From Chitinophagales bacterium (GTDB lineage Bacteria > Bacteroidota > Bacteroidia > Chitinophagales > Saprospiraceae), in the NCBI GenBank assembly GCA_017303875.1, contig JAFLBP010000005.1:139068-203067 (forward strand): a DNA stretch of 64,000 bases, read 5' to 3'. This document shows positions 39,962 to 48,727 of this stretch, in pieces. The notes below the pieces were generated by a model. The model did no database searches. It saw nothing but the letters and a program-made list of their open reading frames with translations, and had not been told where the DNA came from. The translations under genes and the position numbers were made by a program. Every line of letters begins with the position of its first letter. Position 1 is the first letter of the stretch.

Positions 39962-41467
39962 TTAAAGCGCTTCACGCCGCCCCAAAGCCCAAAAACTCAG
40001 GGGCAACGCGAGTAAAGCATTTAAACTGCCGTGAATAGCGCGCATTGCATCAATGCTGTATGCCCATTCCGGCAGTAGCACGCGCAAGGCATACACCAAT
40101 GCGAGGCCCATGGTATAGCCGAAAATCAGTGCAGCCGCTACCCCTTCCCAATGTTTCAATACCCAGGATCGGCGCAACAGTTGAACTGCAAACAACAGGG
40201 TTCCGAGGGCCATGAGTCCGGCACAAATACTTTCAATAAATATATTGCCCCCAAAACGGGTGCTGGTAATGCCAATGGCCGTGAGCGGCGTGGCGAGGGC
40301 GATGATCAGGGCGGCCAGGCGCGTGCTGGCGTTCGGAAATTTCTGCAACAACAAAGTTGCGGCCGCCATTAACCCCAACCCCGCGAAATGAAAATGCAAG
40401 GCCGTCAGGCGGATAAAAACGCCGTCGAAACCTATAAAAGACGTAATATTCAGTCGATCAGCGAAGAGCCAAATGGTTCCGATTCCGAAAAAAACAAGTG
40501 TACTGCCCAGCGCAAGACGCATGATCCCTACCAGATTGCGATTCAGGAAAATTTTCAGGCTTTCCCATAACGCATAAGCCCCCATGCCGAGCCAGGGCAA
40601 AACCAACAAAGCTCCCCAGCCGCGGGGCAGCAGCAGTGCAAACGCAGCACCCAAAGCTGCGGGAAAAAGAGCGCGCCTGAAGCCTGTTCCAAAATACGAC
40701 GCTGCAAAAGCCTCGCGCCAAAGGGCGTGAAAAACGACCGGACTAAACAACAATACGGCGTAAATAAGTACGCTCAGGCCATAATCGTGGTGGAGTAAAC
40801 GGCCCGGAAAAGCGATAAACGCCAATACGGGCGTCAGGAAAAAAGCAAGGAGCCATTGATCGGGTCGCCAGGCTTCGCGTGCGCGCACAGCGCCGCCAGA
40901 CTGAATAAATTGCCGTACCGCCGTAGCTGAGTCGCGGCGAAACCAGGCCTGCAACAGGCGGGCGATGGGATAAATAAGCCAAATGGGCCACCAGCGCGGC
41001 AGCGAAAAGGCGCGAATTTCATACCAGACGACGCCCTGTTCATCTATTTCCACCCGAAACAATTCTTCACCGCGCTCAATATGCCCCGGCAGGGTGCCGT
41101 AAGCAAAGCCGAAGCGGGTGGCACTGTCTTCGGTATACACAATGCGGGCACTATTGCTCCAAAACAAGCCAAATAATCGGAAAATGACGGCTACAACGCT
41201 GCCCGTTTGTATTGGCGAGCCGAGGTGCTCCACGGGCGTCCAGTGGCGGGGAAAATGTACCCATTCCTGAAGCGCTTTTTTGGCAAGTTGAAAGGCTGCG
41301 GGGCCATGCCCGACGCGCACGCGCTGGGCATCGTTGTTGAAACCGGGGGCTTGTCGCGCGTCCCGGGTATATTCCAGCAATTGTTCGGGATAGCTGAACG
41401 CTTGTTCTTTTTGAGTGGCAATAAATTGCCGGATGCGCTCAGGGGAGGGATAAAGTAGCGTAATCAT
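39962..41467 (-). CDS. DUF1990-YndJ fusion membrane protein
   Basis: 501 residues from the ATG at 41467 (MITLLYPSPERIRQFIATQK). The N-terminal 180 residues match DUF1990: FQLAKKALQEWVHFPRHWTP, FGFAYGTLPGHIERGEELFR and VWYEIRAFSLPRWWPIW. The rest has about nine membrane helices and resembles the YndJ family (FLTPVLAFIAFPGRLLHHDY, LHFHFAGLGLMAAATLLLQK). In Bacillus-type genomes the two domains are encoded by neighbouring genes; here they are one protein. The function is unknown for both. The DUF1990 assignment is firm, YndJ moderate. Confidence 0.75.
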   Translation of the reverse strand: MITLLYPSPERIRQFIATQKEQAFSYPEQLLEYTRDARQAPGFNNDAQRVRVGHGPAAFQLAKKALQEWVHFPRHWTPVEHLGSPIQTGSVVAVIFRLFGLFWSNSARIVYTEDSATRFGFAYGTLPGHIERGEELFRVEIDEQGVVWYEIRAFSLPRWWPIWLIYPIARLLQAWFRRDSATAVRQFIQSGGAVRAREAWRPDQWLLAFFLTPVLAFIAFPGRLLHHDYGLSVLIYAVLLFSPVVFHALWREAFAASYFGTGFRRALFPAALGAAFALLLPRGWGALLVLPWLGMGAYALWESLKIFLNRNLVGIMRLALGSTLVFFGIGTIWLFADRLNITSFIGFDGVFIRLTALHFHFAGLGLMAAATLLLQKFPNASTRLAALIIALATPLTAIGITSTRFGGNIFIESICAGLMALGTLLFAVQLLRRSWVLKHWEGVAAALIFGYTMGLALVYALRVLLPEWAYSIDAMRAIHGSLNALLALPLSFWALGRREAL

Positions 41468-41828
41468 TTGTTTCAATTGTTTTTGAAAATAATGAAACGA
41501 ATATATTGAGGGAAATGTTTTTATGCTTGTGTGAAATTTCTTAGTAAATCCTGACAATGGAGCAGGCGTCAGATTGGTCGTCGGAACTGGCGATTTTATT
41601 TCCCGCAGATTAGCGCGGATGCTCTCGCAGATCGCGCAGCTATTTGCCTACTTATACCTGCGCGATCCGTGAGAAAATCTGCGGGAAATAAAAAATTAAA
41701 TTTTTTTAAAAAATAATTTTCTGTTCAAAAAAAACATAATCAATTCAAAATCAATTATTTAAAATCAATAATATCCATCGCCCACAACCTTTCTTAAGCC
41801 AATACTATGTTTTTTTTGGTTCTATGTA
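41468..41828. other. Intergenic region, AT-rich, with one large palindrome
   Basis: No gene seen. Besides the 41595-41692 inverted repeat, the stretch from about 41693 to 41828 is mostly A/T runs and has no reading frame of interest. Confidence 0.6.
41595..41692. repeat. Large inverted repeat (TTTATTTCCCGCAGATT arms)
   Basis: Perfect 17-base arms at 41595-41611 and 41676-41692 enclose a second perfect pair GATCGCGCAG (41630-41639) and CTGCGCGATC (41658-41667), giving a 98-base nested stem. Confidence 0.85.
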
Positions 41829-41859
41829 TTGCAAAGTACCTTAAGCACACTTATCTTTG
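41829..41859 (+). promoter_or_regulatory. Promoter with TTG and TATCTTTG, 20-base spacing
   Basis: TTG at 41829-41831 and TATCTTTG at 41852-41859 are separated by 20 bases. It serves the lipoprotein/PadR/PspC operon, 44 bases before the ATG at 41904. Confidence 0.55.
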
Positions 41860-41903
41860 CATCATCAAAGGGCGGAAAGCAAATCCCGGACTTTGAAAAA
41901 AAG

Positions 41904-42134
41904 ATGAAACGAACTGCACAACTGTCTGGTTTTTTACTCTTGCTTGCCCTGCTGGGCGCCTGTGCCTGTGGCCGACAAGGCCCGATCAGTAAAGCAGCTA
42001 CCCGGCAGCTCTGGCATACCGTAAGCCTGAGCGCCAAAATTGCATCGCATACAGAAACGCCCGCTCCGGAGGCCGGCACGGTATCGGCAATTGAGGCCAA
42101 GCAGCAGGCAGAACAACTTAACCGCAAACCATAA
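41904..42134 (+). CDS. Small lipoprotein (76 aa)
   Basis: 76 residues from the ATG at 41904. MKRTAQLSGFLLLLALLGAC is a lipoprotein signal (lipobox Cys20), and the mature part CACGRQGPISKAATRQLWHT is short and Ala/Glu/Gln-rich. It is the first gene of an operon with a PadR regulator 11 bases downstream and a PspC-type protein. Unknown function; possibly an envelope-stress sensor or partner. Confidence 0.7.
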   Translation: MKRTAQLSGFLLLLALLGACACGRQGPISKAATRQLWHTVSLSAKIASHTETPAPEAGTVSAIEAKQQAEQLNRKP

Positions 42135-42145
42135 CGCTTTGCCAC

Positions 42146-42484
42146 ATGGATTTGGAAAATGCAAAGGCGCAGATGCGCAAAGGCGTGCTGGAAATGTGTA
42201 TCCTGGCCATTATTGATGAAGACGAGGTCTATCCAAGCGATATTATCGCAAGGCTAAAAGCCAACGATCTGATTATTGTGGAAGGGACGCTTTATCCGCT
42301 ACTAACCCGCCTGAAAAATGAAGGATTGCTGGAGTATACCTGGCGAGAAAGCAACGCCGGCCCCCCGCGCAAATACTTTAAAATCACTGAAAAAGGCCGA
42401 CTGTTCCTCGAAAACCTCACCCAGAGCTGGAACACGCTCGTTCAGTCAGTCAGTCAAACGCTACAAAACGGGCACAATGCCTGA
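42146..42484 (+). CDS. PadR family transcriptional regulator
   Basis: 112 residues. Winged helix of the PadR type: MRKGVLEMCILAIIDEDEVY, PSDIIARLKANDLIIVEGTL, the wing SNAGPPRKYFKITEKGRLFL. PadR proteins respond to small molecules or envelope stress. Its position between a small lipoprotein and a PspC-domain gene, with 39 bases to the latter, marks it as the local regulator, a common arrangement in Bacteroidota. Confidence 0.92.
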   Translation: MDLENAKAQMRKGVLEMCILAIIDEDEVYPSDIIARLKANDLIIVEGTLYPLLTRLKNEGLLEYTWRESNAGPPRKYFKITEKGRLFLENLTQSWNTLVQSVSQTLQNGHNA

Positions 42485-42523
42485 TCTCCGAAAAACCGCT
42501 TTTTTTAAACAGCGAAACGAACA

Positions 42524-44671
42524 ATGAACAAGATTCTCAATATCAACCTCGGCGGTTATGCCCTGACGATTGACGACGACGCCTACCAGGCCATGTCGGA
42601 GTATCTCGATCTTATACGCCGACGCTTCAGCGCCAGCGAAGGCTGCGATGAAATTATGAACGACATCGAGAATCGTCTCGGTGAACTCATCGCTCAGGGG
42701 CTTGGCAACCGCACGATCGTTATGATGCCCGATGTACAGGACGCCATCAACACCATGGGCAAACCCGAAGATTTCGGAGACGACCCCGCCGCGCCGCCAC
42801 CGCCGCCCGGCAGCACGTCCAACACATCCGGCAACACCCGCGGCAACCAGGTTCCGCCTGTAATCCGCACCGGCAAACGCCTCTACCGCGATATGCAGGA
42901 CGCCTCCGTCGGCGGTGTCTGTGCAGGCTTAGCTGCCTACTTCGGTATGCCCGACCCGGTCTGGATGCGCCTTATTTTTGTACTGCTCACTATTTTCTCC
43001 ACCGGTTTCTGGTTTTTGGCCTATCTGCTGCTCTGGGCTTTGATGCCCCCGGCCATGACGGCTGCCGACCGCCTCGCCATGCGCGGAGAACCGGTCAACG
43101 TAGACAATATTGCCCGCGAAATTGAAAACGGTTTCCACCGTATGAGCAGTAAAATGGAGGCCAACAACTCCATGAAAAACACCGTCTCCAATATCGGTGA
43201 TTTCTTCGGGTCGCTGCTGCGCTTCGTCGGCAAATTCGCCTTCGGATTTGCCATCCTGATTGCCATTCTGATCTTTATTTCGATCTTTTTCGGATGGATC
43301 GCCGGTATCATTGGCCTCAGCGCTATCAGTCCGGCCGTGGAATATTTCAGCCCCTTTTCCAGTGGCTGGACCTGGATGCTGTACACCACGTTTTTCCTGT
43401 TCGGCACCCTGACGTTGGTGGGTATGTTCACCGCATTTTTACGCCTGATTTTTAATAAAAAAATTCCGGCCTGGTTCAACGGCGGCGTATGGCTGTTCTG
43501 GACACTCAGCCTCATCGCCACAGTTATTTTTGTGGCCATTGGAGCAAAAGATTTCAGCAGCAATGCCCGTATCAGTCAGGAAACCGATCTGCGCAGTATC
43601 AATTCCGACACCTTGCATGTGCAGGCAATTTCCCGCTACATCAACCGCAACGCTGAAATTTATCTGGAAGAAGAAGGTTTTCAGGTGCTGGAAAACGAAA
43701 TGTACCTCAATGGCCCCCTGGATATTCGGGTACAACGCGCCGCAGGCAATAACTTTGAGTGTGAATATATCATCCGCGCACAGGGCCAAAACATGAATGA
43801 TGCCATGGAAAATGCACGTGCCATCAACTACCAACCCCAGTTCAGCGGCAGTACTTTGCAAATTCCAACCGGTTATAGCGTACCTCAAGGCCGAAAATGG
43901 CGTGGCCAACGCATTAACCTGACGATTTATGTGCCGGTGGGTAAATTCGTAACCTTCGACAATGAAATCAGTACACATGTACATGATGTCGATTACGACT
44001 ACTCGGAGCGCAATCAGGGTATTTACAAATATCCCAATCGCGTGTACCGCATGATGGACGGCGGCCTGCGTTGCGTGGATTGTCCGGCTTTCGGCGACCG
44101 CAGCTACCGCAGCGACGAACGTTATGAAGACTTCCTGCTGGAAGGCAACTTTGAAACGGAATTGCGCCACAGCGATCATTTCAGCATCGAATACAGCGGC
44201 GCACCCAACGCACAAAGCTTCTTTGAAGTAGCGCAGAACAACGACCGCGTACGCCTGACCGCCAAAACCGGCGCCCCGGCCGGCCTGAAAGTGGTGATCA
44301 ATACCCCGGTGTTTACTTCGCTGATCGCCAATGAAACCGGCAACGTAACCCTCCGCGATTTTGATGAAGGCCAAGCCTCTATTTCCGTGCGTGGCACCTC
44401 GAAAGTCAAGGCCTATATGGAATGCCGCGACCTCGAAGTGTCGTTGGTAGGCCGCTGCACCCTCGACCTGATTGGTAAAGGCACCGAGCTTTCTGCCAGC
44501 CTGACCGATGGGGCGGTATTGGAGGCGCTCACCTGGCGTGTACAGGAAGTTAGTGTAAATGCCAATCAATCGTCCAAAGCAAGGGTTTTTGCTTCCGAAC
44601 GCGCCGATACCCAGCACGACGGCAGCAGCGAAGTGCAGGTGCAGGAAGTCAATCCGAATACCCAGCAATAA
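42524..44671 (+). CDS. PspC domain membrane protein with C-terminal adhesin-like beta domain
   Basis: 715 residues. The soluble N-terminus (MNKILNINLGGYALTIDDDA, DVQDAINTMGKPEDFGDD) is followed by a PspC domain at about residues 115-175 (RLYRDMQDASVGGVCAGLAA, YFGMPDPVWMRLIFVLLTIF), further membrane helices to about 345, and a long C-terminal region resembling the putative autotransporter adhesin head/GIN (DUF2807) beta-helix (LKVVINTPVFTSLIANETGN, VRGTSKVKAYMECRDLEVSL). This is a Bacteroidota envelope-stress architecture. The stop codon abuts the convergent stop of the next gene with no spacer. Confidence 0.88.
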   Translation: MNKILNINLGGYALTIDDDAYQAMSEYLDLIRRRFSASEGCDEIMNDIENRLGELIAQGLGNRTIVMMPDVQDAINTMGKPEDFGDDPAAPPPPPGSTSNTSGNTRGNQVPPVIRTGKRLYRDMQDASVGGVCAGLAAYFGMPDPVWMRLIFVLLTIFSTGFWFLAYLLLWALMPPAMTAADRLAMRGEPVNVDNIAREIENGFHRMSSKMEANNSMKNTVSNIGDFFGSLLRFVGKFAFGFAILIAILIFISIFFGWIAGIIGLSAISPAVEYFSPFSSGWTWMLYTTFFLFGTLTLVGMFTAFLRLIFNKKIPAWFNGGVWLFWTLSLIATVIFVAIGAKDFSSNARISQETDLRSINSDTLHVQAISRYINRNAEIYLEEEGFQVLENEMYLNGPLDIRVQRAAGNNFECEYIIRAQGQNMNDAMENARAINYQPQFSGSTLQIPTGYSVPQGRKWRGQRINLTIYVPVGKFVTFDNEISTHVHDVDYDYSERNQGIYKYPNRVYRMMDGGLRCVDCPAFGDRSYRSDERYEDFLLEGNFETELRHSDHFSIEYSGAPNAQSFFEVAQNNDRVRLTAKTGAPAGLKVVINTPVFTSLIANETGNVTLRDFDEGQASISVRGTSKVKAYMECRDLEVSLVGRCTLDLIGKGTELSASLTDGAVLEALTWRVQEVSVNANQSSKARVFASERADTQHDGSSEVQVQEVNPNTQQ

Positions 44672-45778
44672 TCAGCGCCGGAGCAACAAGGCAGCGGCTG
44701 CACGCAGGCGATTGGTCCAACGTTCCATATCCACGACCAGCAACTTGCGATCAGCCAGGGGAATTTTCCCGAATTGCCGCTCCAGATCCGCGTAATGCTG
44801 CAAACAAACGCGGGTAATGGCAACTAAAAAAAATATCATTGCCCAGGCTAAATGTGGCCTGGGCAATTTTTGTATCGCTGTTTTACAGGCATTAACCTGC
44901 GTCTCAAACAGCTCGTTCAGCGCCTGAATGTTTCCGGCTGTCGCACAAGTACTTGCAGCCGTGACGGTGCCCGCTTGTACATCAAACCAGAGGTCGAAAA
45001 TATCGTCGCAAAGTTGAATCAAGGCGCCAAACAGGTATAAGGCCTTTTCTTCCGGCGCTGAAATCGGGTTATCCAGCAAACTGCGGAAAAGCAACACCGA
45101 ACAGCCTCCTTTCTCAGCCGTAATCCGCATAATCTCCCCTTCCAATTCCACACTCCCCAATTCCGCATTCCGCATTCCCCATTCCGCATTTCCCAATTCC
45201 GCATTCCCCATTCCGCATTCCGCATTTCCCAATTCCACATTCCCCAATTCCGCATTCCGCATTCCCCATTCCGCATTTCCCCACTGTCTTCCCCGTATTT
45301 CCACATTAAATACACGGTGCATATATTCTTGAAAAACAAGCTTTTGCTCCGGAGTTTGCAGGGCGTAAACGCTTTGAAGAAAATGGAGGGCCAAGCCGCG
45401 CTCATCGGCCATTTTTCCATATTGCTCCGGATTGTCCAACCAATGTGCGCCTTCAATATCGCCGTGGCGGTAGGCATCTACCAGATCATCAAAAAAGTAG
45501 GCTAAGGCGGCTAAATGTGTGAAACGCTCGCGCTCGCGACGCGTACGCAGGCGCCCGCGTAAGGCGCCGAAAATAGCGCTGAGGTAACTGACGCCGTAGA
45601 AATAGTGTTTAAAACGACGCTTCTCTTTACTGTTCAACTCCTGATGTTGGGGTAAATCCAGGATGCGCAGGGCTTTGCGCCGGAAAAAATACCAGGCGCG
45701 CAAAAACACCCAAGCCAGCCGCAAGGTGGCCGGGAGCAGGAAAAACCAATGACGGATTTGTTGAATAATTGCGGACAT
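44672..45778 (-). CDS. Isoprenoid-synthase-like protein (class I fold) with in-frame repeat insertion
   Basis: 368 residues. Two acidic motifs in the right places, YFFDDLVDAYRHGD (Asp97-98) and CDDIFDLWFD (Asp258-259), with a helical context (EYMHRVFNVEIRGRQW, ITRVCLQHYADLERQF), fit the squalene/phytoene synthase or polyprenyl synthetase fold. The motifs are degenerate compared with classical DDXXD sequences, so it may have a changed substrate or be catalytically altered. Residues 164-213 are a low-complexity run of NAEWGM and NAELGN units encoded by a minisatellite; the flanking sequence resumes normally. Function: probably prenyl-lipid metabolism. Confidence 0.6.
   Translation of the reverse strand: MSAIIQQIRHWFFLLPATLRLAWVFLRAWYFFRRKALRILDLPQHQELNSKEKRRFKHYFYGVSYLSAIFGALRGRLRTRRERERFTHLAALAYFFDDLVDAYRHGDIEGAHWLDNPEQYGKMADERGLALHFLQSVYALQTPEQKLVFQEYMHRVFNVEIRGRQWGNAEWGMRNAELGNVELGNAECGMGNAELGNAEWGMRNAELGSVELEGEIMRITAEKGGCSVLLFRSLLDNPISAPEEKALYLFGALIQLCDDIFDLWFDVQAGTVTAASTCATAGNIQALNELFETQVNACKTAIQKLPRPHLAWAMIFFLVAITRVCLQHYADLERQFGKIPLADRKLLVVDMERWTNRLRAAAALLLRR
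45142..45282 (-). repeat. In-frame minisatellite of AATTCCGCATTCC-type units
   Basis: About 140 bases made of alternating CCAATTCCGCATT and CCCCATTCCGCATT units, all preserving the reading frame of the isoprenoid-synthase-like gene. Coded as repeats of NAEWGM, RNAELG and GNVELGN. Similar strings are normally intergenic in Bacteroidota. Confidence 0.9.
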
Positions 45779-45801
45779 GAGGCGCGTTTGCGCCCCAAAG
45801 A

Positions 45802-47286
45802 TCAGAATTTATAGCACTTGATTTTCCCCATTTTACTGCCGCCGCCGCCGGAACTGCGTTTGCCGCCGCTACCCAGTTGTGGCAAAGGAATACGAAAACC
45901 ATTGATTTTCAGTCCAATATAAAAATCTGTACCCGTCAGTGCAGCTTTGGTAAAAAAACTGCCGAGGTTATCGGTGCCGAAGTGCAAAAACGCCAATCGC
46001 CCCGCAGCGCCCATACGCACCGAACGCCAGTCGTTGAGTACTACCGGCAGCGAAAATGAAAACCATTTATGTTCAAAACGCGGCGTGAGTGCCAGGGTAT
46101 TGGGTCGGTAAACCGCAATCCGCCCCATTGGCATACGCTGTATCAACAGGGCATTGACATACAATCCGCGGCGCAAACGCAGCTCCCCCTGTAAGGACAG
46201 CGCCGCAGGCAGGGCCATACTGAAGGATTCCGCAGTAAGCGAGGCATCGGGCGTACCCAAAAAAGCCGTACTCAGGTCATTGATGATGTCCTGAGCATTG
46301 TCGCGGCCCGGAAAATCAGCGTCCGATACCCGTTTTTCGCTGTCGAAACGGATACGGTGTCGTTGAGCGCTTTTGGCGAAACGGATAAAGCCGAGATCGA
46401 GCAGGGAAGCGCCGATTTTCCAGGCATAATCGGTTTCATTGGCGGCATCATCGGCGCGTTGGGCCAGTACAAAACCCAGATCAATACCCATCCCGGCGCC
46501 TTGTCGCTGCAATTTGTAGCCATTCTGGTCGCTGTTCAGATTGCCGGTAGTAAAGGCATAGCGCCAGTCGGCGCGGGCAAAAGCCACCGTATCGCCCTGT
46601 TGCTGCGAATAATCAAAAGTGCCGGCCGCACGCAGGTGCAGGGCTTCAAAACCCATGAGGTATTTGGGCGTTACCCCTATGGCAAACTGCCGCGTCTCAT
46701 AATCGTCGTTGCGGTAGCTGTAATGCAGCCCGATTTCGCCCCAGTTCATCAGGTTAACATTCACCGGATCAATATCCAGTACCCGGAAACGGGGCAGGGT
46801 AGACAGCACACTGTACCGCAAAACCGAAGGAATGTCGTAGCCGGCAAAGCTGCTCCTGACATTACTGACAAGCCCCAGGGTATGTTGGGTTTTGAAGCGA
46901 AAGCTAAACCCCGGAGCACCCGCAGCCACATGCAGGGCGCCATGCATATTGCGATCGCGGTCGAAAAAATCCTGTACAATCGCATCGTCCGGAATCGGGC
47001 GTTCGGGCGAGGCATCCGCGATGGAGAATATTTTATCTGAATTTCGAAGGGCCTTGGGCAGGCTTGTATTTTGTAAAAAAGCGTAGCTGTTTTCTACAAA
47101 AATCTGCGCATTGAAGAGGTTTATTTCCCAGTTATTGGGATTAAAGGCTGTGTTGGCGGGGTTTATCGCAGCACCATATAAACCGGAATAGCGTTCAAGG
47201 CGCATACCCAATTGTTCCTGGGCATAAACAGGCGAAAAGGTTACAGCAAAAAGGAATATTGAAAAAACACGAACAGCAAATGACAT
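45802..47286 (-). CDS. DUF5723-like outer-membrane beta-barrel protein
   Basis: 494 residues with a signal peptide (MSFAVRVFSIFLFAVTFSPV, then YAQEQLG). LGMRLERYSGLYGAAINPAN at the mature N-terminus with NTAFNPNNWEINLFNAQIFV is the opening of DUF5723-type proteins. Many beta strands follow, ending KINGFRIPLPQLG and a low-complexity GGKRSSGGGGSKMGK tail. Porin-like, outer membrane; possibly linked to a TonB or gliding-related complex, but this is not shown. The Gly/Ser tail is unusual. Confidence 0.65.
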   Translation of the reverse strand: MSFAVRVFSIFLFAVTFSPVYAQEQLGMRLERYSGLYGAAINPANTAFNPNNWEINLFNAQIFVENSYAFLQNTSLPKALRNSDKIFSIADASPERPIPDDAIVQDFFDRDRNMHGALHVAAGAPGFSFRFKTQHTLGLVSNVRSSFAGYDIPSVLRYSVLSTLPRFRVLDIDPVNVNLMNWGEIGLHYSYRNDDYETRQFAIGVTPKYLMGFEALHLRAAGTFDYSQQQGDTVAFARADWRYAFTTGNLNSDQNGYKLQRQGAGMGIDLGFVLAQRADDAANETDYAWKIGASLLDLGFIRFAKSAQRHRIRFDSEKRVSDADFPGRDNAQDIINDLSTAFLGTPDASLTAESFSMALPAALSLQGELRLRRGLYVNALLIQRMPMGRIAVYRPNTLALTPRFEHKWFSFSLPVVLNDWRSVRMGAAGRLAFLHFGTDNLGSFFTKAALTGTDFYIGLKINGFRIPLPQLGSGGKRSSGGGGSKMGKIKCYKF

Positions 47287-47386
47287 CGGCGGGAAATTTA
47301 CAATCAGATCAAAAATGCTCTAACGGTAAATTGCCGGTTTTTAGCGTGTTTGGGGGATAAAACGTCTCTGTTCTGCATCGTTCCCC

Positions 47387-47448
47387 GTTCTCCGTAGCGA
47401 TGGGTTTGAAACCCATCGCTACGGAGAACAGACGGGTTAAAACCCGTC
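47387..47448. repeat. Two adjacent perfect palindromes downstream of the M16 gene
   Basis: 47387-47429 has 21-base arms around a single central G (core GCGATGGGTTT-G-AAACCCATCGC). 47431-47448 is GACGGGTT-AA-AACCCGTC. The second is one base from the M16 stop codon, so the pair may act as a terminator of that operon. Confidence 0.85.
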
Positions 47449-47449
47449 T

Positions 47450-48694
47450 CTACGCCATTTTTTTGGGTTTATACACCAAGGTTGCAGCGTTTTCGGGGCG
47501 CAGGTATTCCCGGGCGCAGCGCTGCAATTCGGCGGGCGTAACCGCCAAATAGGTCGCCACCTCTTCGTTAATCAGTTCGGCTTTGTCGAGAATTTCATAA
47601 TAGGCCAGATTTTGCGCCTTACTCAAAGCGCTGATCTCCGAAAACACCACATTATTCTCAAATCGATTCAGGATTTTCGACAATTCGCGCGACTCAATCA
47701 AGGTGTTTTTCAGCAGTTCCAGCTCTTTCCAAATGGCCTCCAGCGCCTGCTCGATGCTGACGCCCTCTACCGGGCGGCCTTCCACCACAAATAAGCCGGG
47801 ATCGGTGCTGGCGGTCACATAGGCATCTATTTGTGAAAAAAGCTGCTGCTCTTTGAACAGCCTCCGGTACAGGCGCGAGGAATGGCCCTGCGCCAAAATA
47901 TCGCTCAACAGATCGATGACGTAAAAGTCAGGCTCCAGTCGCGCAGGCATACGAAAAGCAAGAAACAGGGCAGGAACCGGCACGTCGGCCTCAACTTCTT
48001 TGTACAGCGGGGCTGTTTGTGCAGGCAAAACCGGCATGTTGCGCCGGGGCTTGCTACCGCCCGGAATATCGCCAAACCATTTTTCTGCCAGCTCAAAACT
48101 TTCCTGCGCCGATAAATTGCCAGCGATACAGAGCACAGCATTGGCGGGCGTATACCATTTTTTATAAAAATCGCGCACTTCGGTGAGCGTCGCCTGTTCA
48201 ATATGTTCGGGCGTGAGGCCAATTACAGGCCAGCGGTAAGGGTGTTCGGGATAAACCATGGCATTGAGATGATGCCACATATCGCCATAGGGTTCGTTGA
48301 GGCAGGTTTCTTTAAATTCCTCTACCACCACCTTGCGTTGCACTTCGAAATCTTTTTTGGAAATATTAAGCGATAGCATGCGGTCGCTCTCCAACCAAAG
48401 CGCCGTTTCAATATTTTCCAAGGGTAAAATTTCATAAAAAGTGGTGTAGTCGGGCGTGGTATAGGCATTGTTTTCCCCGCCTGCGCGTTGCAGCGGATCG
48501 TCAAAATCGGCTACATTTTTACTCCCCGAAAACATCAGGTGTTCAAACAAATGGGCAAAACCCGTACGCGCAGCATCTTCATCGCGCGAGCCGACATCAT
48601 AAGCAATGTTTACGGCAACCAATGGCGTCGAAACATCCTGATGCGCAATGACAGTCAGGCCATTGGGCAGTATTTTTCTTTCAAAGTGGATCAG
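47450..48694 (-). CDS. M16 family zinc metallopeptidase, apparent CTG start
   Basis: The usual N-terminus is present only if translation starts at the CTG at 48694, giving (M)IHFERKILPNGLTVIAHQD and then VAVNIAYDVGSRDEDAARTG. No ATG, GTG or TTG occurs between the upstream in-frame TAA and 48622 (ATT/GTT context). With this start the protein has 414 residues, the normal size. The inverted zinc site is FAHLFEHLMF (HxxEH), with the more distal Glu in VVVEEFKETCLNEPYGD. It is a pitrilysin-like protease, probably cytoplasmic. The alternative start at 48622 would remove the first strand of the catalytic half. Confidence 0.85.
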   Translation of the reverse strand: MIHFERKILPNGLTVIAHQDVSTPLVAVNIAYDVGSRDEDAARTGFAHLFEHLMFSGSKNVADFDDPLQRAGGENNAYTTPDYTTFYEILPLENIETALWLESDRMLSLNISKKDFEVQRKVVVEEFKETCLNEPYGDMWHHLNAMVYPEHPYRWPVIGLTPEHIEQATLTEVRDFYKKWYTPANAVLCIAGNLSAQESFELAEKWFGDIPGGSKPRRNMPVLPAQTAPLYKEVEADVPVPALFLAFRMPARLEPDFYVIDLLSDILAQGHSSRLYRRLFKEQQLFSQIDAYVTASTDPGLFVVEGRPVEGVSIEQALEAIWKELELLKNTLIESRELSKILNRFENNVVFSEISALSKAQNLAYYEILDKAELINEEVATYLAVTPAELQRCAREYLRPENAATLVYKPKKMA

Positions 48695-48727
48695 AAGTGT
48701 AAAATTTGAAAATGAACGGAAACAGGA

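Noticed and set aside
43439-44668. 409-residue minus-strand open frame opposite the PspC gene
   Set aside because: The sense strand encodes a clear PspC protein with a beta domain; the antisense frame has no recognisable domain and no start signal.
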